DNA of 64,000 nucleotides from Serratia ureilytica (GCF_013375155.1 NZ_JABXOF010000010.1:62001-126000); one strand, 5' to 3'; counted from the first letter of the stretch, positions 42,459 to 54,474 are shown. The notes: generated by a model not told the origin, from the letters alone. Translations and numbers: made by a program.

Positions 42459-43901
42459 TCACTGCGCCAGCAGGTACAGCTGGCTATCGCCGCGCTGAAT
42501 ATTCAACGCCAGCACCGACGGTTTGCTGTCGAGGATTTTACGCAGCTCGCCCAGGTTCTGGATCGGCTGTTGGTTCACGCCCAGGATCACGTCGCCCTTT
42601 TTCAGGCCGATGCGTGCGGCGGCGCTGCCGGCTTTCACGCTGTCGACCTTGACGCCTTTCACGTTGCCGACCTGGGTATTGCTCAGCTCGGCGCCTTCAA
42701 TGCCGGTGTAGATATTGCCCGAGGCCACCTGGGTCTGCGCGCTTTGCTCCAGCGTGACGTCAATCGTTATCGGCTTGCCGTCGCGAATAATGCCCAGCGA
42801 CATCTTGCTGCCGACCGGCAACGTGCCAATCTCTGCCCGGAACGAGGCGAAGCTGGAGATGGCCTTGCCGTTCATAGTGACGATCACATCACCGGCCTTG
42901 ATGCCCGCCTTCGCGGCGGAAGATTTCGGCATTACCTGGCTGACGAAGGCGCCGCGCTGCGCGTCGACCTTCATCGCCTTGGCCAGCTCAGAGTTCAGCT
43001 CGGTGCCCATGATGCCCAGCTCGCCGCGTTTCACCTGGCCATACTCGACCATTTGCGCCGTCAGGTTTTTCACCATATTGCTCGGAATGGCGAAGCCGAT
43101 GCCGATGTTGCCGCCGTCCGGCGCCAGGATCGCGGTGTTGATGCCGATCAGCTCGCCGTTCAGGTTAACCAGCGCGCCGCCGGAGTTGCCGCGGTTGATT
43201 GCCGCATCGGTCTGGATAAAGTTTTCGTAGTTTTCGATGTTCAGGCCGCTGCGCCCCAGGGCGGACACGATGCCCGAGGTGGCGGTTTCACCCAGCCCGT
43301 ACGGGTTGCCGATCGCCACGGTGTAATCGCCGACGCGCAGCTGATCGGAGTCCGCCATCTTGATCGCCGTCAGGTTCTTGAAGTCTTTCAGCTGGATCAG
43401 GGCGATGTCGGAACGCGGATCCTTGCCGATCACTTTGGCGTCGAAACGGCGGCCGTCGCTCAGTTGCACCTGGATCTTGTTGGCGTTGTCCACCACGTGA
43501 TTGTTGGTCACCACATAGCCCTTGGCGGCATCGATAACCACCCCAGCGCCCAGCGCCTGGAATTTCTGCTGCGTGCCCTGCGGCTGCTGGCCATCCGGTC
43601 CGGGCTGTTCAGCGCCCTGACACATCGGCGAGCCCTGGAACGGTGAACCGTCCTGGCAGAACGGCGAATCTTCACCGAAGAACTGTTGGAACTGTTGCGG
43701 CATGCGCGGCGTATTGACCGTGGTGCTGCCCTCAACGTTAATGCTCACGACGGAAGGCATCACCTTCTCCAGCATCGGCGCCAGGCTCGGCAACTGCTGG
43801 GTGCTGGAAGACGCGGTTTCAGCGGCGCTGGCCGTAACCGGGCCCATCGCCATACCGATGCTGAATGCCAGTGCGCTCAGAACTAATGCGGTTTTTTTCA
43901 T
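42459..43901 (-). CDS. degP: Periplasmic serine endoprotease/chaperone DegP (HtrA)
   Basis: Degrades or holds misfolded periplasmic and outer-membrane proteins. 480 aa precursor. The signal peptide ends ASA at about residue 26. The catalytic triad is His135 (TNNHVVD), Asp165 (SDIAL) and Ser240 (GNSGGAL). The flexible LA loop holds two cysteines, Cys82 and Cys94, as in E. coli, within a Gln/Gly/Pro-rich stretch. PDZ1 starts near 300 and PDZ2 near 400. The start at 43899-43901 gives MKKTALVLSALAFS; the open frame has 9 more upstream codons. A strong sigma-E promoter lies upstream. Confidence 0.98.
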   Translation of the reverse strand: MKKTALVLSALAFSIGMAMGPVTASAAETASSSTQQLPSLAPMLEKVMPSVVSINVEGSTTVNTPRMPQQFQQFFGEDSPFCQDGSPFQGSPMCQGAEQPGPDGQQPQGTQQKFQALGAGVVIDAAKGYVVTNNHVVDNANKIQVQLSDGRRFDAKVIGKDPRSDIALIQLKDFKNLTAIKMADSDQLRVGDYTVAIGNPYGLGETATSGIVSALGRSGLNIENYENFIQTDAAINRGNSGGALVNLNGELIGINTAILAPDGGNIGIGFAIPSNMVKNLTAQMVEYGQVKRGELGIMGTELNSELAKAMKVDAQRGAFVSQVMPKSSAAKAGIKAGDVIVTMNGKAISSFASFRAEIGTLPVGSKMSLGIIRDGKPITIDVTLEQSAQTQVASGNIYTGIEGAELSNTQVGNVKGVKVDSVKAGSAAARIGLKKGDVILGVNQQPIQNLGELRKILDSKPSVLALNIQRGDSQLYLLAQ

Positions 43902-43955
43902 CTGTGTGTCTCTTATAAAGTCGTTCAAAAAAGAATGGCTGTCTTGCGTGCTTAT

Positions 43956-43983
43956 TCAGAGTTAATTAATAGCCCGAAGTTCC
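43956..43983 (-). promoter_or_regulatory. Sigma-E promoter of degP
   Basis: On the minus strand: -35 GGAACTT (43983-43977), a 16-base spacer beginning CGGGCTAT, and -10 TCTGA (43960-43956). This is nearly identical to the known E. coli degP sigma-E promoter, and lies 55-82 bases before the start codon. Confidence 0.88.
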
Positions 43984-44082
43984 GGCACAGATGATTGGCA
44001 ATAGTAAACAAATATTGTTCGTCTTTACAAAACTCGAGACAGCCAACCGGTTGGAATTGCTGATAATTATTCCTCCGCTTAA

Positions 44083-45600
44083 TTATTCCGCCGCCATTAA
44101 TCGACGATATTCATCATAGGCATAAAGGTCGGTCATTCCGCTGATATAGTCCTGCAATAAACGCGCGCGGAAATAATATTCCCGAATGGTTTGCTGCTCC
44201 GGCGATAAATGCTGCAGCCCTTCTACCGCTTCCACATAAGCCAGCCGATGCTTGGTGGACAGCTTGTGGAACAGGCGCGTTTCGATCGGGTAAGAGCGAT
44301 GGCTGTCCTCGCGCACCAACCGGCTGAAGTCCGCCAGCGACATCGCCAGCAGCGGGCTGTAAATGTCCAGCAGGCCGCTGATCACCCGGTAGCCTTGCAG
44401 CTCGAGCTGCTCGACCTCCGGGTGGTTGAACACGTGCTTGAACGCCACATTTTTAAATATTTTCAGTAGCTGATAGGCAGGGCTGGAATCTTCCAGCAGC
44501 GCCTGATTGAAACTGCCCTGATAAACCGCGTCAAGATTGTCGATAAAGCGCTGCGCCGCGTGCGGCACCAGCCGCGCCACGGTAAACACCCGCAGATACA
44601 TGAAGAACTGATCTTCCGCGCTGCGCCGCGCGCCGCCGCGGTCGATCTTGCGAAACGCGCTGGCGACGGTCTTGTCGAACAGATCGCCCGGCGCCACCTC
44701 GCCCCACTCCTGAATCAGGTGCTGATACAGCTGCTCGACGGTGAAAATGCTCTTCTCCACCGCGTCTTCCAGATCGGCCACGCAGTATGAGATATCGTCG
44801 GCGGCCTCCATGATGTAGGTCAGCGGAAAACGATCGAACTCGCCCATGTGCAGCTCGCGCCGCAGCCTATCGACAAAGGCTTCTTCCGCCAGATAATAGC
44901 CGGGCTTTTTCATCAAATAGCTGTGGCTGGCGGGGATGTCGCCCGCCCAATAAGCCGGGCGGGTGTATTTCAAAATGCAGCCGACCTGCGCGTAGGTCAG
45001 ATTGAGTTTCAGCAGGCTGTACACCATGCGGATCGCCTGGGCGTTGCCCTCGAAATGGCTGAGATCCTGACGGATCCGGCTGCGCAGCCGGTTCAGATCG
45101 CTCTCCCCTTCATGCAGCCGCAGCGACGCGACCTGGCAGCGATCGTGACTGCCCGGCTCGCTGCCGCAGCTGGCAGGATCGAGCCGCTGGGCGAACCAGT
45201 CGTTGATCGCCGACTCGCCGAAGTGACCGAACGGCGGATTGCCGATATCGTGCATCAGACAGGCCATTTCCACGATGCTCTCAAACGGATCGAGTAGCCG
45301 GGTCAGGCCGAATTCATCGATCTTACCCGCCTGTTTGAAGCGGTTGAGGATCTCTTTGGCGATATGGCGCCCGACCTGCTGCACCTCCATCGAGTGCGTC
45401 AGGCGGCTGCGCACCGCCGCGTTGCGCTCCAGCGGAAACACCTGGGTTTTTTGCTGCAAACGGCGAATGGCGGCCGAGTTGACGATGCGCCCGCGATCGC
45501 TCTCGAACTGCCGCACGATGTCGTACTCTTCCTCGGCCTCGATCGGTTTGCTGAAAGGCCGTTGGAAGCTGATTTTTTGCTTGAAGTCGATCCCGGACAT
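44083..45600 (-). CDS. dgt: Deoxyguanosinetriphosphate triphosphohydrolase
   Basis: Hydrolyses dGTP to deoxyguanosine and tripolyphosphate. 505 aa, the E. coli length. HD-superfamily metal residues are in [12 protein letters not shown] (His) and [17 protein letters not shown] (His-Asp), with a later EAADDISY (Asp). The first ATG in the frame is 21 codons upstream, but [17 protein letters not shown] is the family N-terminus and has GGAG ahead of it. Divergent from mtnN. Confidence 0.97.
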   Translation of the reverse strand: MSGIDFKQKISFQRPFSKPIEAEEEYDIVRQFESDRGRIVNSAAIRRLQQKTQVFPLERNAAVRSRLTHSMEVQQVGRHIAKEILNRFKQAGKIDEFGLTRLLDPFESIVEMACLMHDIGNPPFGHFGESAINDWFAQRLDPASCGSEPGSHDRCQVASLRLHEGESDLNRLRSRIRQDLSHFEGNAQAIRMVYSLLKLNLTYAQVGCILKYTRPAYWAGDIPASHSYLMKKPGYYLAEEAFVDRLRRELHMGEFDRFPLTYIMEAADDISYCVADLEDAVEKSIFTVEQLYQHLIQEWGEVAPGDLFDKTVASAFRKIDRGGARRSAEDQFFMYLRVFTVARLVPHAAQRFIDNLDAVYQGSFNQALLEDSSPAYQLLKIFKNVAFKHVFNHPEVEQLELQGYRVISGLLDIYSPLLAMSLADFSRLVREDSHRSYPIETRLFHKLSTKHRLAYVEAVEGLQHLSPEQQTIREYYFRARLLQDYISGMTDLYAYDEYRRLMAAE

Positions 45601-45728
45601 CTGTTTCTCCGCCGTTGCGCCCTGCCCCCGTGATAACAATTCCCGGCGGCGGATGCAACGCATTATCTCTGATACACAGCCATGATAGACTATGCCGCAA
45701 TTCTCACGGCCAATCAGCGAGTGTTATT

Positions 45729-46430
45729 ATGAAAGTAGGCATCATCGGCGCAATGGAGCAGGAAGTCACCCTGCTGCGCGATCAAATCGAAAACCGTCTA
45801 ACCATCCAGCGCGCGGGCTGCGAAATCTACACCGGCCAGATCGGCGGCGTTGAAGTGGCCCTGCTGAAATCCGGCATCGGCAAAGTCTCCGCAGCCATGG
45901 GCACCACCCTGCTGCTGGAGCACTGCAGCCCGGACGTGGTGATCAATACCGGCTCCGCCGGCGGCCTGGCCAGCACGCTGCGCGTGGGCGACATCGTGGT
46001 GTCGGAAGAAGTGCGCTACCACGACGCCGACGTCACCGCCTTCGGCTACGAGCCGGGCCAGATGGCCGGCTGCCCGGCGGCGTTCGTCGCCGACGACGCA
46101 CTGATCGCGCTGGCGGAAAGCTGCATCAAACAGCTGGATCTGCACGCGGTGCGCGGCCTGATCTGCAGCGGTGACGCCTTCATCAACGGCGCCGAGCCGC
46201 TGGCGCGCATCCGCGCCACCTTCCCGCGCGTCGCCGCCGTGGAAATGGAAGCCGCGGCGATCGCCCACGTCTGCCATCTGTTCGGCACGCCGTTCGTGGT
46301 GGTGCGCGCCATTTCCGACGTCGCCGACAGCGAGTCGCACATGAGCTTTGACGAGTTCCTGGTGGTAGCGGCCAAGCAGTCTACGCTGATGGTCAACGCC
46401 ATGCTGCAAACCCTGACCAAGCGCGGTTGA
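45729..46430 (+). CDS. mtnN: 5'-methylthioadenosine/S-adenosylhomocysteine nucleosidase
   Basis: Cleaves adenine from MTA, S-adenosylhomocysteine and 5'-deoxyadenosine, recycling SAM by-products and feeding LuxS. 233 aa. Glu12 (GAMEQEV), Met/Glu pair in [12 protein letters not shown] and Asp in [10 protein letters not shown] are the base-binding and catalytic residues. The ATG at 45729 yields [12 protein letters not shown]; earlier in-frame codons are non-homologous. First gene of mtnN-btuF-yadS. Confidence 0.98.
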   Translation: MKVGIIGAMEQEVTLLRDQIENRLTIQRAGCEIYTGQIGGVEVALLKSGIGKVSAAMGTTLLLEHCSPDVVINTGSAGGLASTLRVGDIVVSEEVRYHDADVTAFGYEPGQMAGCPAAFVADDALIALAESCIKQLDLHAVRGLICSGDAFINGAEPLARIRATFPRVAAVEMEAAAIAHVCHLFGTPFVVVRAISDVADSESHMSFDEFLVVAAKQSTLMVNAMLQTLTKRG

Positions 46431-46431
46431 T

Positions 46432-47238
46432 GTGAGGCTGCGCTTCACCTCGGCGCTCTGGCTGCTGGCGTTCTGGCTAGCCCTGCCGGCCGGGGCCGCC
46501 CAGCGAGTGATCAGCCTGGCGCCCAATGCGACCGAACTCGCCTATGCCGCCGGCATGGGCGAAGTGCTGGTGGCGGCGAGCGCCTATTCCGATTATCCGC
46601 CGCAGGCCGCCAGGCTGGAGCAGGTGGCCTCCTGGCAGGGCATCAACCTGGAGCGGGTGCTGGCGCTCAAGCCGGACCTGATCCTCGCCTGGCGCGGCGG
46701 CAATCCGCAGCGCGTGCTGGATCAGCTCGCCGCATTCGGCATCCCGATCTTCTATGCGGACGCCGATAATCTCGAAGGGATCGCCGGCTTGCTGGATAAG
46801 CTGGCGCAATACAGCCCGCACCCGGACCAGGCGCATCAGGCCGCCGCCGGCCTTCGCCGTCAGTTCGCTGCTCTCAGACAACAGTACGCCGATAATCCTC
46901 CGCGACGCGTGTTGCTGCAGTTCGGCACCCAGCCGCTGTTCACCAGCTCCGGCGCCACGCTGCAGAGCCAGGTGTTGGCGCTGTGCGGCGCGCAGAACGT
47001 CTTCGCCGACAGCCGCACGCCTTGGCCGCAGATCAGCCGCGAGCAGGTGCTGGCGCGCCAACCCCAGGCCATCGTCATCACCGGCGGCGCGAAAGAGGCC
47101 GCCAATGTGAAAGCCTTCTGGGCGCCGCAGCTGCAGGTGCCGGTGATCGCGCTGAATGAAGACTGGTTCAATCGCGGCGGCCCGCGGCTGCTGTTGGCGG
47201 CGCAGCAACTGTGCCGCCAGCTGGCGGAGATCCGCTGA
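46432..47238 (+). CDS. btuF: Periplasmic cobalamin-binding protein BtuF (GTG start)
   Basis: Carries vitamin B12 to the BtuCD ABC importer. 268 aa. The signal peptide ([15 protein letters not shown]) is followed by [17 protein letters not shown] and [19 protein letters not shown], both close to E. coli BtuF. The start is GTG at 46432, one base after the mtnN stop; no ATG serves the signal peptide. btuCD is not in the window. Its stop overlaps the yadS start. Confidence 0.93.
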   Translation: MRLRFTSALWLLAFWLALPAGAAQRVISLAPNATELAYAAGMGEVLVAASAYSDYPPQAARLEQVASWQGINLERVLALKPDLILAWRGGNPQRVLDQLAAFGIPIFYADADNLEGIAGLLDKLAQYSPHPDQAHQAAAGLRRQFAALRQQYADNPPRRVLLQFGTQPLFTSSGATLQSQVLALCGAQNVFADSRTPWPQISREQVLARQPQAIVITGGAKEAANVKAFWAPQLQVPVIALNEDWFNRGGPRLLLAAQQLCRQLAEIR

Positions 47239-47852
47239 TGCTGGTGTTCTGGTTGGATATTCTCGGTACGGCGGTGTTCGCCGTCTCCGGCGTACTGCTG
47301 GCCGGCAAACTGCGCATGGATCCGTTCGGCGTGTTGGTGTTGGGCGTGGTTACCGCGGTCGGCGGCGGCACCATCCGCGATATGGCGCTGGCCAACGGCC
47401 CGGTGTTCTGGGTCAAGGATCCCACCGATCTGGTGGTGGCGATGATCACCTGCGTATTGACGCTGCTGCTGGTGCGCCAGCCGCGCCGCCTGCCGAAATG
47501 GGTGCTGCCGGTGCTCGATGCCGTCGGGCTGGCGGTGTTCGTCGGCATCGGCGTCAACAAGGCTTTCGCGGCCGGTACCGGCCCGCTGGTGGCGATCTGC
47601 ATGGGGGTGATCACCGGCGTCGGCGGCGGCATTATCCGCGACGTGCTGGCGCGCGAGATCCCGATGATCCTGCGCACCGAAATTTACGCCACCGCCTGTA
47701 TCATCGGCGGCATCGCGCACGCCACGGCGTTTTACACCTTCAACATGCCGCTGCAACAAGCCATGATGCTGGGCATGGTCATCACGCTGGCCATTCGGCT
47801 GGCGGCCATCCGCTGGCACCTCAAGCTGCCCGCCTTTATTCTCGAACGCTGA
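47238..47852 (+). CDS. yadS: TRIC-family inner-membrane protein YadS
   Basis: 204-aa membrane protein with about seven helices, built of two repeats. Each carries a glycine-rich motif: VTAVGGGTIRDMA and ITGVGGGIIRDVL, the TRIC/UPF0126 hallmark of trimeric cation channels. The E. coli relative is almost identical through PFGVLVLG and NKAF. The ATG at 47238 overlaps the btuF stop by one base (TGATG). Physiological role in bacteria is unsettled. Confidence 0.94.
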   Translation: MLVFWLDILGTAVFAVSGVLLAGKLRMDPFGVLVLGVVTAVGGGTIRDMALANGPVFWVKDPTDLVVAMITCVLTLLLVRQPRRLPKWVLPVLDAVGLAVFVGIGVNKAFAAGTGPLVAICMGVITGVGGGIIRDVLAREIPMILRTEIYATACIIGGIAHATAFYTFNMPLQQAMMLGMVITLAIRLAAIRWHLKLPAFILER

Positions 47853-47961
47853 GCCGCCGCCCTGCGGGGCGAATGCAGCCACGCGACGGCACAGCCGATT
47901 ATCATCCACAGCCCACCGGCCCAGGAGAACGGCGTGGCAGTGCTCCTCGTGGAGTGGTAGG

Positions 47962-47997
47962 CATAAAAAAACCCGCCGGCTGGAAAGCAAGCGGGTT
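47962..47997 (-). terminator. Terminator after erpA
   Basis: Arms AACCCGC (47970-47976) and GCGGGTT (47991-47997) with a 14-base loop, preceded on the plus strand by A7, which is the T-run for minus-strand erpA transcripts. Confidence 0.75.
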
Positions 47998-48016
47998 GAT
48001 ATTCTGACAGGCAAAC

Positions 48017-48361
48017 TCAGATGCTGAACGACGAACCGCAACCGCAGGTGGTTTTGGCATTCGGGTTGGTCACCACGAAACGCGATCCTTCCAGCCCTTC
48101 GGTGTAGTCCACCGAACCGCCAACCAGATACTGCAGGCTCATCGGATCGACCACCAGCGCCACGCCCTGCTTCTCGATGGTCATGTCGCCATCGTTGACC
48201 TTGTCGTCAAAAGTGAAACCGTACTGGAATCCGCTGCAGCCGCCGCCGGTAATGTAAACCCGCAACTTCAGGTTCGGATTTTCTTCGTCAGCAATCAGGT
48301 ACTTGACCTTGTTTGCTGCTGCCTCGGTAAATTGCAGGGGCAGTGCCGTTTCATCACTCAT
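48017..48361 (-). CDS. erpA: Iron-sulfur cluster insertion protein ErpA
   Basis: A-type carrier that delivers Fe-S clusters to targets such as IspG/IspH. 114 aa. The three cluster-binding cysteines are Cys42 ([11 protein letters not shown]), Cys106 and Cys108 ([10 protein letters not shown]). The ATG at 48359-48361 gives [11 protein letters not shown]; the open frame starts 6 codons earlier. A good promoter overlaps the end of clcA. Confidence 0.98.
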   Translation of the reverse strand: MSDETALPLQFTEAAANKVKYLIADEENPNLKLRVYITGGGCSGFQYGFTFDDKVNDGDMTIEKQGVALVVDPMSLQYLVGGSVDYTEGLEGSRFVVTNPNAKTTCGCGSSFSI

Positions 48362-48425
48362 ACTCTTTACTCCCAACATTGTTCAGCATCAGATCGCGAC
48401 CAGGGCTGCCTGATTAATATTAACG

Positions 48426-48454
48426 ATTATCCGATACCTGAGTGTTGCGTTCAA
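48426..48454 (-). promoter_or_regulatory. Probable erpA promoter
   Basis: On the minus strand, TTGAAC (48454-48449), exactly 17 bases, GATAAT (48431-48426): -35 with 4/6 and -10 with 5/6 matches. It overlaps the last codons of clcA, 65 bases before the erpA ATG. Confidence 0.6.
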
Positions 48455-49890
48455 GTATTCACCGCATTTGTTGTATTTTCTTTACTTGTTTTCTCCGCCG
48501 CTTCCCGCGCCAACTGCGCCTCCTGCCGTTGCAGGGTGCGCGCCAGGATCGACGAATACAGCGGCTTGCCGCCGAGCAGTTGCGCCACCACCGTAGCGCC
48601 GAGGCAGGTGATGATCATCGGTAAAATCAGCTGGTAGTTGTCGGTCATTTCCAGCACCAACACGATACCGGTCAGCGGGGCGCGCACCGTGGCGGCGAAC
48701 AACGCCCCCATGCCGGCGATGGCGAAAGTGCCCGCCTCGATGCCGTACTGCGGGAACAAATGCGCCCCCGCCAGCCCGAAGGCGGTGCCGAACAGCGTGC
48801 CCAGCGCCAGCATCGGCGCAAAGATGCCGCCCGGCGCGCCGGAACCGAAGCACAGCAGCGTGGTGAAGATGCGGGTAATGAAAATGAACATCAACATGCC
48901 GACGCTGTAATTGCCCGCCGCGGCGATCGGGATCAGCCCAAAGCCGCCGCCCGCCGCCTCCGGCTGGATCAGCCCCAGAATGCCGCACACGCCGCCGAGC
49001 AGCCCGCCCATCAGCAGCACATTGCGCATTCTGCCGCCGTGCAGGCGCGCGAACATGTCCTGAGTGCGAAAGATCAGCGCGTTGAATCCCACACCCACCG
49101 CGCCGAATATCGCGCCCAGCACCAGATAGAGCCACAAGGTGTTGATGGGCGCCGAGGCGAGTTTGCCGACCGCGATCACCGAGCCTTGGCCGTTGAACAG
49201 CTGGAACACCACGCTCGACATGATAACGCCGATAAACACCGCTTTAATCGAGATCAGGTTGTAGCGAAACTGCGGCCGCATCTCTTCGATGATAAACAGA
49301 ATGCCGGCCAGCGGCGCGTTGAACGCGGCGGACAGCCCGGCGGCGGCCCCGGTCGCCAGCAGCGAATGGCGCGCCTCGGCGCCGCGAATGCGCAGCACGT
49401 CCAATACCATGCGCCCGACGTTGCCGCCCATCTGTACCGTAGGCCCTTCGCGCCCCAGCACCATGCCCGCCCCCAGCGTTCCCATGCCGCCGATGAATTT
49501 CACCGGTATCACGCGCCACCAGCGCACCGGCCGCAGCTCCTCCAGCGCGCCTTCGATCTCCGGAATGCCCGAACCGCCAGCCTCAGGCGCAAAGCGCCGC
49601 ACCAGGTAATAACCCAGCGCCGCCAGCGCGGCGGACAAGATAAACGCCAGCGGCCACACCAGGATCCAGAAGTCGGCGACCTGCGCCAGCGAAGCCAGCC
49701 GCTGCTGCTGCACCCACTCCACCGCTTTATCGAAGGCCACGCCGAGCAAACCGGCCAGCGTCCCCACCAGCGCGGCCATCAACAGGATCGCCACCGGCGT
49801 TTTATCGCGGCGGATAAACTGGCGCACCGCATCGCTGCGGCTAAGACGCGGGCTCAACGTCCCGACTGGCTGTGATTGTGATTCTGTCAT
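48451..49890 (-). CDS. clcA: H+/Cl- exchange transporter ClcA
   Basis: CLC-family antiporter swapping two Cl- for one H+, used in extreme acid resistance. 479 aa. Selectivity and gating motifs are intact: [12 protein letters not shown] (Ser filter), [14 protein letters not shown] (gating Glu) and [14 protein letters not shown]. About 18 membrane helices are expected. The ATG at 49888-49890 ([10 protein letters not shown]) is chosen because the 11 upstream codons are non-homologous. Confidence 0.96.
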   Translation of the reverse strand: MTESQSQPVGTLSPRLSRSDAVRQFIRRDKTPVAILLMAALVGTLAGLLGVAFDKAVEWVQQQRLASLAQVADFWILVWPLAFILSAALAALGYYLVRRFAPEAGGSGIPEIEGALEELRPVRWWRVIPVKFIGGMGTLGAGMVLGREGPTVQMGGNVGRMVLDVLRIRGAEARHSLLATGAAAGLSAAFNAPLAGILFIIEEMRPQFRYNLISIKAVFIGVIMSSVVFQLFNGQGSVIAVGKLASAPINTLWLYLVLGAIFGAVGVGFNALIFRTQDMFARLHGGRMRNVLLMGGLLGGVCGILGLIQPEAAGGGFGLIPIAAAGNYSVGMLMFIFITRIFTTLLCFGSGAPGGIFAPMLALGTLFGTAFGLAGAHLFPQYGIEAGTFAIAGMGALFAATVRAPLTGIVLVLEMTDNYQLILPMIITCLGATVVAQLLGGKPLYSSILARTLQRQEAQLAREAAEKTSKENTTNAVNT

Positions 49891-50064
49891 CGCGAGTGAT
49901 TCGTCAGGTAATTTGTAATACAAATAGGCAGGGCGATAATTCTACCCCAACCCGGCGGCGGGCGCTGCCGTTAATGGTATCTGACTGTGATCGTTTCATA
50001 ACGCGGCGCTCTCCTCTAGAATAGCGCGGTCAAATCATTCAAAAGAGAATCCAGGAGCCGATTT

Positions 50065-51354
50065 ATGAGCCTACACAGCAAGTCCGAAAGTCTGTACGCC
50101 CAGGCGCAACAGTTGATCCCCGGCGGGGTAAACTCTCCGGTGCGTGCATTCACCGGCGTGGGCGGTGTGCCGCTGTTTATCGAGCGCGCAGACGGGGCTT
50201 ACCTGTTCGATGCCGACGGCAAGGCCTATATCGACTATGTCGGTTCCTGGGGACCGATGGTGCTGGGGCATAACCACCCGGCGATCCGCGACGCGGTGAT
50301 CGAAGCGGCGCAGCGCGGCCTGAGCTTCGGCGCGCCGACCGAGATGGAAGTCAAAATGGCGCAGCTGGTCACCGAACTGGTGCCGACGATGGATATGGTG
50401 CGCATGGTGAACTCGGGCACCGAAGCCACCATGAGCGCTATCCGCCTGGCGCGCGGCTACACCAACCGCGATAAAATCATCAAGTTCGAAGGCTGCTACC
50501 ACGGCCACGCCGACTGCCTGCTGGTGAAAGCCGGCTCCGGCGCGCTGACCCTCGGCCAGCCGAACTCACCGGGCGTGCCGGCCGACTTCGCCAAACACAC
50601 CCTGACCTGCACCTATAACGATCTGGATTCGGTGCGCGCCGCCTTCGAACAGTACCCGTCCGAGATCGCCTGTATCATCGTCGAGCCGGTCGCCGGCAAC
50701 ATGAACTGCGTGCCGCCGCTGCCGGAATTCCTGCCGGGCCTGCGCGCCCTGTGCGACAAGTACGGCGCGCTCTTGATCATCGACGAAGTGATGACCGGCT
50801 TCCGCGTCGCGCTGGCCGGCGCGCAATCCTATTACGGCGTCGAGCCGGATCTGACCTGCCTCGGAAAAATCATCGGCGGCGGCATGCCGGTGGGCGCCTT
50901 CGGCGGCCGTCGCGAGGTGATGGACGCGCTGGCGCCGACCGGCCCGGTCTACCAGGCGGGCACCCTGTCCGGCAACCCGATCGCCATGGCGGCGGGCTAC
51001 GCTTGCCTGACCGAAGTGTCGCAGGTTGGCGTGCACCAGACGCTGACCGAACTGACCGAGATGCTGGCCGCTGGCCTGCTGCACGCGGCGCAGGAAGAGA
51101 ATATTCCATTGGTGGTCAACAACGTCGGCGGCATGTTCGGCCTGTTCTTCACCGACGCGCCGGCGGTCACCTGCTACCAGGACGTGATGCAGTGCGACGT
51201 GGAACGCTTCAAGCGCTTCTTCCACCTGATGCTGGAAGAGGGGGTGTATCTCGCGCCGTCCGCCTTCGAAGCGGGTTTCATGTCCGTGGCGCACAGCAAG
51301 GAAGACATCCAGCGCACCATCGACGCCGCGCGTCGCTGCTTCGCCAAGCTGTAA
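50065..51354 (+). CDS. hemL: Glutamate-1-semialdehyde 2,1-aminomutase
   Basis: PLP enzyme turning glutamate-1-semialdehyde into 5-aminolevulinate, the tetrapyrrole precursor used for heme and siroheme. 429 aa. The PLP Lys lies in [17 protein letters not shown] (about 267), with [17 protein letters not shown] and [10 protein letters not shown] as PLP contacts. RBS AGGAG is close to the ATG. A possible -10, TAGAAT, lies at 50017-50022. Single-gene unit ended by a strong hairpin. Confidence 0.98.
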   Translation: MSLHSKSESLYAQAQQLIPGGVNSPVRAFTGVGGVPLFIERADGAYLFDADGKAYIDYVGSWGPMVLGHNHPAIRDAVIEAAQRGLSFGAPTEMEVKMAQLVTELVPTMDMVRMVNSGTEATMSAIRLARGYTNRDKIIKFEGCYHGHADCLLVKAGSGALTLGQPNSPGVPADFAKHTLTCTYNDLDSVRAAFEQYPSEIACIIVEPVAGNMNCVPPLPEFLPGLRALCDKYGALLIIDEVMTGFRVALAGAQSYYGVEPDLTCLGKIIGGGMPVGAFGGRREVMDALAPTGPVYQAGTLSGNPIAMAAGYACLTEVSQVGVHQTLTELTEMLAAGLLHAAQEENIPLVVNNVGGMFGLFFTDAPAVTCYQDVMQCDVERFKRFFHLMLEEGVYLAPSAFEAGFMSVAHSKEDIQRTIDAARRCFAKL

Positions 51355-51376
51355 TCCCGGCCGGATGGCCAAAAAG

Positions 51377-51405
51377 AAACGGGCGCCGAGGCGCCCGTTT
51401 TGTTT
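51377..51405. terminator. Bidirectional terminator between hemL and ampE
   Basis: Perfect 10-bp arms AAACGGGCGC (51377-51386) and GCGCCCGTTT (51391-51400), loop CGAG, with A-rich and T-rich flanks. Serves both convergent genes. Confidence 0.9.
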
Positions 51406-51416
51406 TTCACGGCGGT

Positions 51417-52271
51417 TTACAGCAGCGTGCCGTAAATGGTCAACAGCGCCACCACCACCACGATGATCATCGTCACCTTGCGCGCCAGCGTCACCGCCGC
51501 CCGCGGCGTTTGCACCGGGTCCATATGCGGATCGCGCGCCAGCGAGAACTGCGCCAGCCGCGTCAACACCTGATACGACGACGAATGCCGATCGCCGAGT
51601 GAGGCGAACCAGGCCGGCAACGCGCGCTCGCCGTGGCCGAACAACGCATAGGCCACCCCGGCCAAACGCACCGGGATCCAGTCCAGCCAGTTCAGCAGAT
51701 GATCAATGCCCGACTGCGAACGCTCCAGCGGCGTATTGTGGCGCGCCAGCCAGGTTTGATAGGCGCGCAGGAAGGCATATCCCGCCAGCGCGATCGGCCC
51801 GTACGGCCCAAAGACCACGAACCAGAACAGCGGCGCCAGGTAATAACGGAAGTTGATCCACAGCAGCGCGTTTTGCAGCTCGCGCAGGCGCAGCTCTTCA
51901 CTGCAGTCCACCGGCAAACCGTGGATCAACGCCAGCTCTTCCGCCATCTGATCGCTGGCATGGGTATCCCCCTGCCGCGCCGCTTTCAGGTAGGCGCGAT
52001 AGTGTTTGCGCTTGATGCCGGCGCCGACGCACAGCAGATCGATGACGATCCACAGCAGCAGCGTCACCACGCCGAAGAATAACCCGTGCGACAACCACAG
52101 AACGCCCCAGACGATCACCATCCAGGCGGCGGTCATCGCCAGCGTCTGCGCCAGCGAAACCCGATGCAGCCGCTGAAATACCACTTCGAGGCGATGATCC
52201 AGCTGCCAGTGTTCCCCCAGCTTGAACAGGCGCTCCCAGGCCAAAACCAGCAACAGCGTAAACAGCGTCAT
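51417..52271 (-). CDS. ampE: Regulatory signalling modulator AmpE
   Basis: Inner-membrane protein of 284 aa encoded with ampD and implicated in beta-lactamase induction; its biochemical role is unclear. Several hydrophobic segments are visible: [15 protein letters not shown] at the N-terminus, [34 protein letters not shown] (in pieces), about 150-170, and a C-terminal [17 protein letters not shown] helix. [14 protein letters not shown] and [15 protein letters not shown] are family motifs. Its start codon shares one base with the ampD stop. Confidence 0.94.
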   Translation of the reverse strand: MTLFTLLLVLAWERLFKLGEHWQLDHRLEVVFQRLHRVSLAQTLAMTAAWMVIVWGVLWLSHGLFFGVVTLLLWIVIDLLCVGAGIKRKHYRAYLKAARQGDTHASDQMAEELALIHGLPVDCSEELRLRELQNALLWINFRYYLAPLFWFVVFGPYGPIALAGYAFLRAYQTWLARHNTPLERSQSGIDHLLNWLDWIPVRLAGVAYALFGHGERALPAWFASLGDRHSSSYQVLTRLAQFSLARDPHMDPVQTPRAAVTLARKVTMIIVVVVALLTIYGTLL

Positions 52272-52867
52272 TAGCGATTCCTCTCCCTTTTTCTTGTCTC
52301 AAGCATAGCGTCGGCGGGCGCGCCGCGTTGTTCCAGAGATGCCAGATAGCGATCCCAATCGAACGCCGGCCCGGGATCGGTTTTGCGGCCGGGGGCGATA
52401 TCGCAATGCCCGGCGATATGCGCCGCCAACGGCGGATAGTGTTCGGCCAGCAGCGCGGTGACCGCCTGCAGCGTGCGATATTGCGCCTCGGTGTAGGCTA
52501 ACTGGTCGGTGCCTTCCAGCTCGATGCCGATGGAGAAATCGTTGCACCGTTCGCGCCCCTGATACAGAGAAACGCCCGCGTGCCACGCGCGCTGGTCGAA
52601 GGGCACATACTGCACGATCTCCCCGTCGCGGCGGATCAGACAGTGCGCAGACACTCGCAGCTGATGGATCTCGGCGAAATAAGGGTGCTGCGCGGGATCG
52701 AGCGTGCCGGTGAACAGCTGGTCGATATAGGGGCCACCGAATTCGCCGGGCGGCAGGCTGATGTTATGGATGACCAGCAGCGAGGGCGGCTCGTCATCCG
52801 GGCGCCGATCGCAGTGCGGCGAAACCACTCGCGTCACCCCGACAATCCAGCCATTTTCCAACTGCAT
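52271..52867 (-). CDS. ampD: 1,6-anhydro-N-acetylmuramyl-L-alanine amidase AmpD
   Basis: Cytoplasmic zinc amidase that recycles muropeptides and so keeps AmpR-controlled beta-lactamase silent; ampD loss derepresses AmpC. 198 aa. Zinc ligands His34 (VIHNISLPP), His154 ([10 protein letters not shown]) and Asp164 ([11 protein letters not shown]), with catalytic Glu116 (GIELEGT) and Lys162, sit at the canonical numbers. The open frame begins 76 codons upstream over nadC's promoter; [10 protein letters not shown] is the true N-terminus. The gene is intact, so no derepressing lesion is visible here. Confidence 0.97.
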   Translation of the reverse strand: MQLENGWIVGVTRVVSPHCDRRPDDEPPSLLVIHNISLPPGEFGGPYIDQLFTGTLDPAQHPYFAEIHQLRVSAHCLIRRDGEIVQYVPFDQRAWHAGVSLYQGRERCNDFSIGIELEGTDQLAYTEAQYRTLQAVTALLAEHYPPLAAHIAGHCDIAPGRKTDPGPAFDWDRYLASLEQRGAPADAMLETRKRERNR

Positions 52868-52930
52868 CAGACACCTCTCTGCGGTGGTACTTATTCCTGC
52901 AACAGAGTAGCATGTTCCCCTACGAACTAA

Positions 52931-53842
<912 letters not shown>

Positions 53843-53848
53843 TCCCCT

Positions 53849-53872
53849 CGCCCCCGGCCGCCGCCGGGGGCG
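53849..53872 (+). other. Hairpin after nadC
   Basis: Arms CGCCCCCGG (53849-53857) and CCGGGGGCG (53864-53872) with a 6-base loop, 6 bases past the stop. No T-run, so only a weak terminator candidate. Confidence 0.5.
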
Positions 53873-54031
53873 TTAACGCAGATTTGCGAAGCCCCTCGCA
53901 CCGTTTTTTCCTCCGCTGCAAACGACATCAATACTGATGGAAGTACGCCGAGAAACGCGTAAAACCCGCTCGCCGTTCCCCCGCGCAAACCGCTACCGTT
54001 GTCTTCCACACCCTTATGGAGGAAACAACGC

Positions 54032-54469
54032 ATGGAAACGCAACGCGGCTTTAGCCTGATCGAACTGATGGTGGTGATCGCCATCATCGCCATCCTCAGC
54101 GCCATCGGCATTCCCGCCTACCAGCGCTACATCCAGAAAGCGGCGATGACCGACATGCTGCAAACCATGGCGCCGTATAAGCTGGCGGTCGAGCTGTGCG
54201 TACTGGATGAAGGCGCGCCCGCCGGCTGTGAAGCAGGCAGCAAAGGCATTCCCACCGGCGGCGCGTCGCGTTACGTCAGCGGGGTGAAAGTCGTTAAAGG
54301 CGTAATCACGCTGACCGGCACCCAAACGCTGCAGGAGCTGGCGGTGGCGTTAACCCCCAAGTCGAACGCCGATGGGCTGACCCGCTGGACCCGGCTGTGC
54401 AGCAGCGAAAACGCGACGCTGGTTGAGGTGTGCCGGGAAGTCTTCCGCTTCGACGACGCGGCGGAGTAA
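54032..54469 (+). CDS. ppdD: Prepilin peptidase-dependent major pilin PpdD
   Basis: Type IV pilin-like protein of 145 aa. The class III signal is short, METQRG, cut before Phe7; Glu11 is the +5 Glu for assembly (GFSLIELMVV). The hydrophobic helix 7-30 forms the fibre core. Two Cys pairs, Cys56/Cys66 and Cys123/Cys134, probably form disulfides. GGAGG precedes the ATG at 54032; the open frame starts 11 codons earlier without a signal. It heads ppdD-hofB-hofC. Confidence 0.94.
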   Translation: METQRGFSLIELMVVIAIIAILSAIGIPAYQRYIQKAAMTDMLQTMAPYKLAVELCVLDEGAPAGCEAGSKGIPTGGASRYVSGVKVVKGVITLTGTQTLQELAVALTPKSNADGLTRWTRLCSSENATLVEVCREVFRFDDAAE

Positions 54470-54474
54470 CGGCG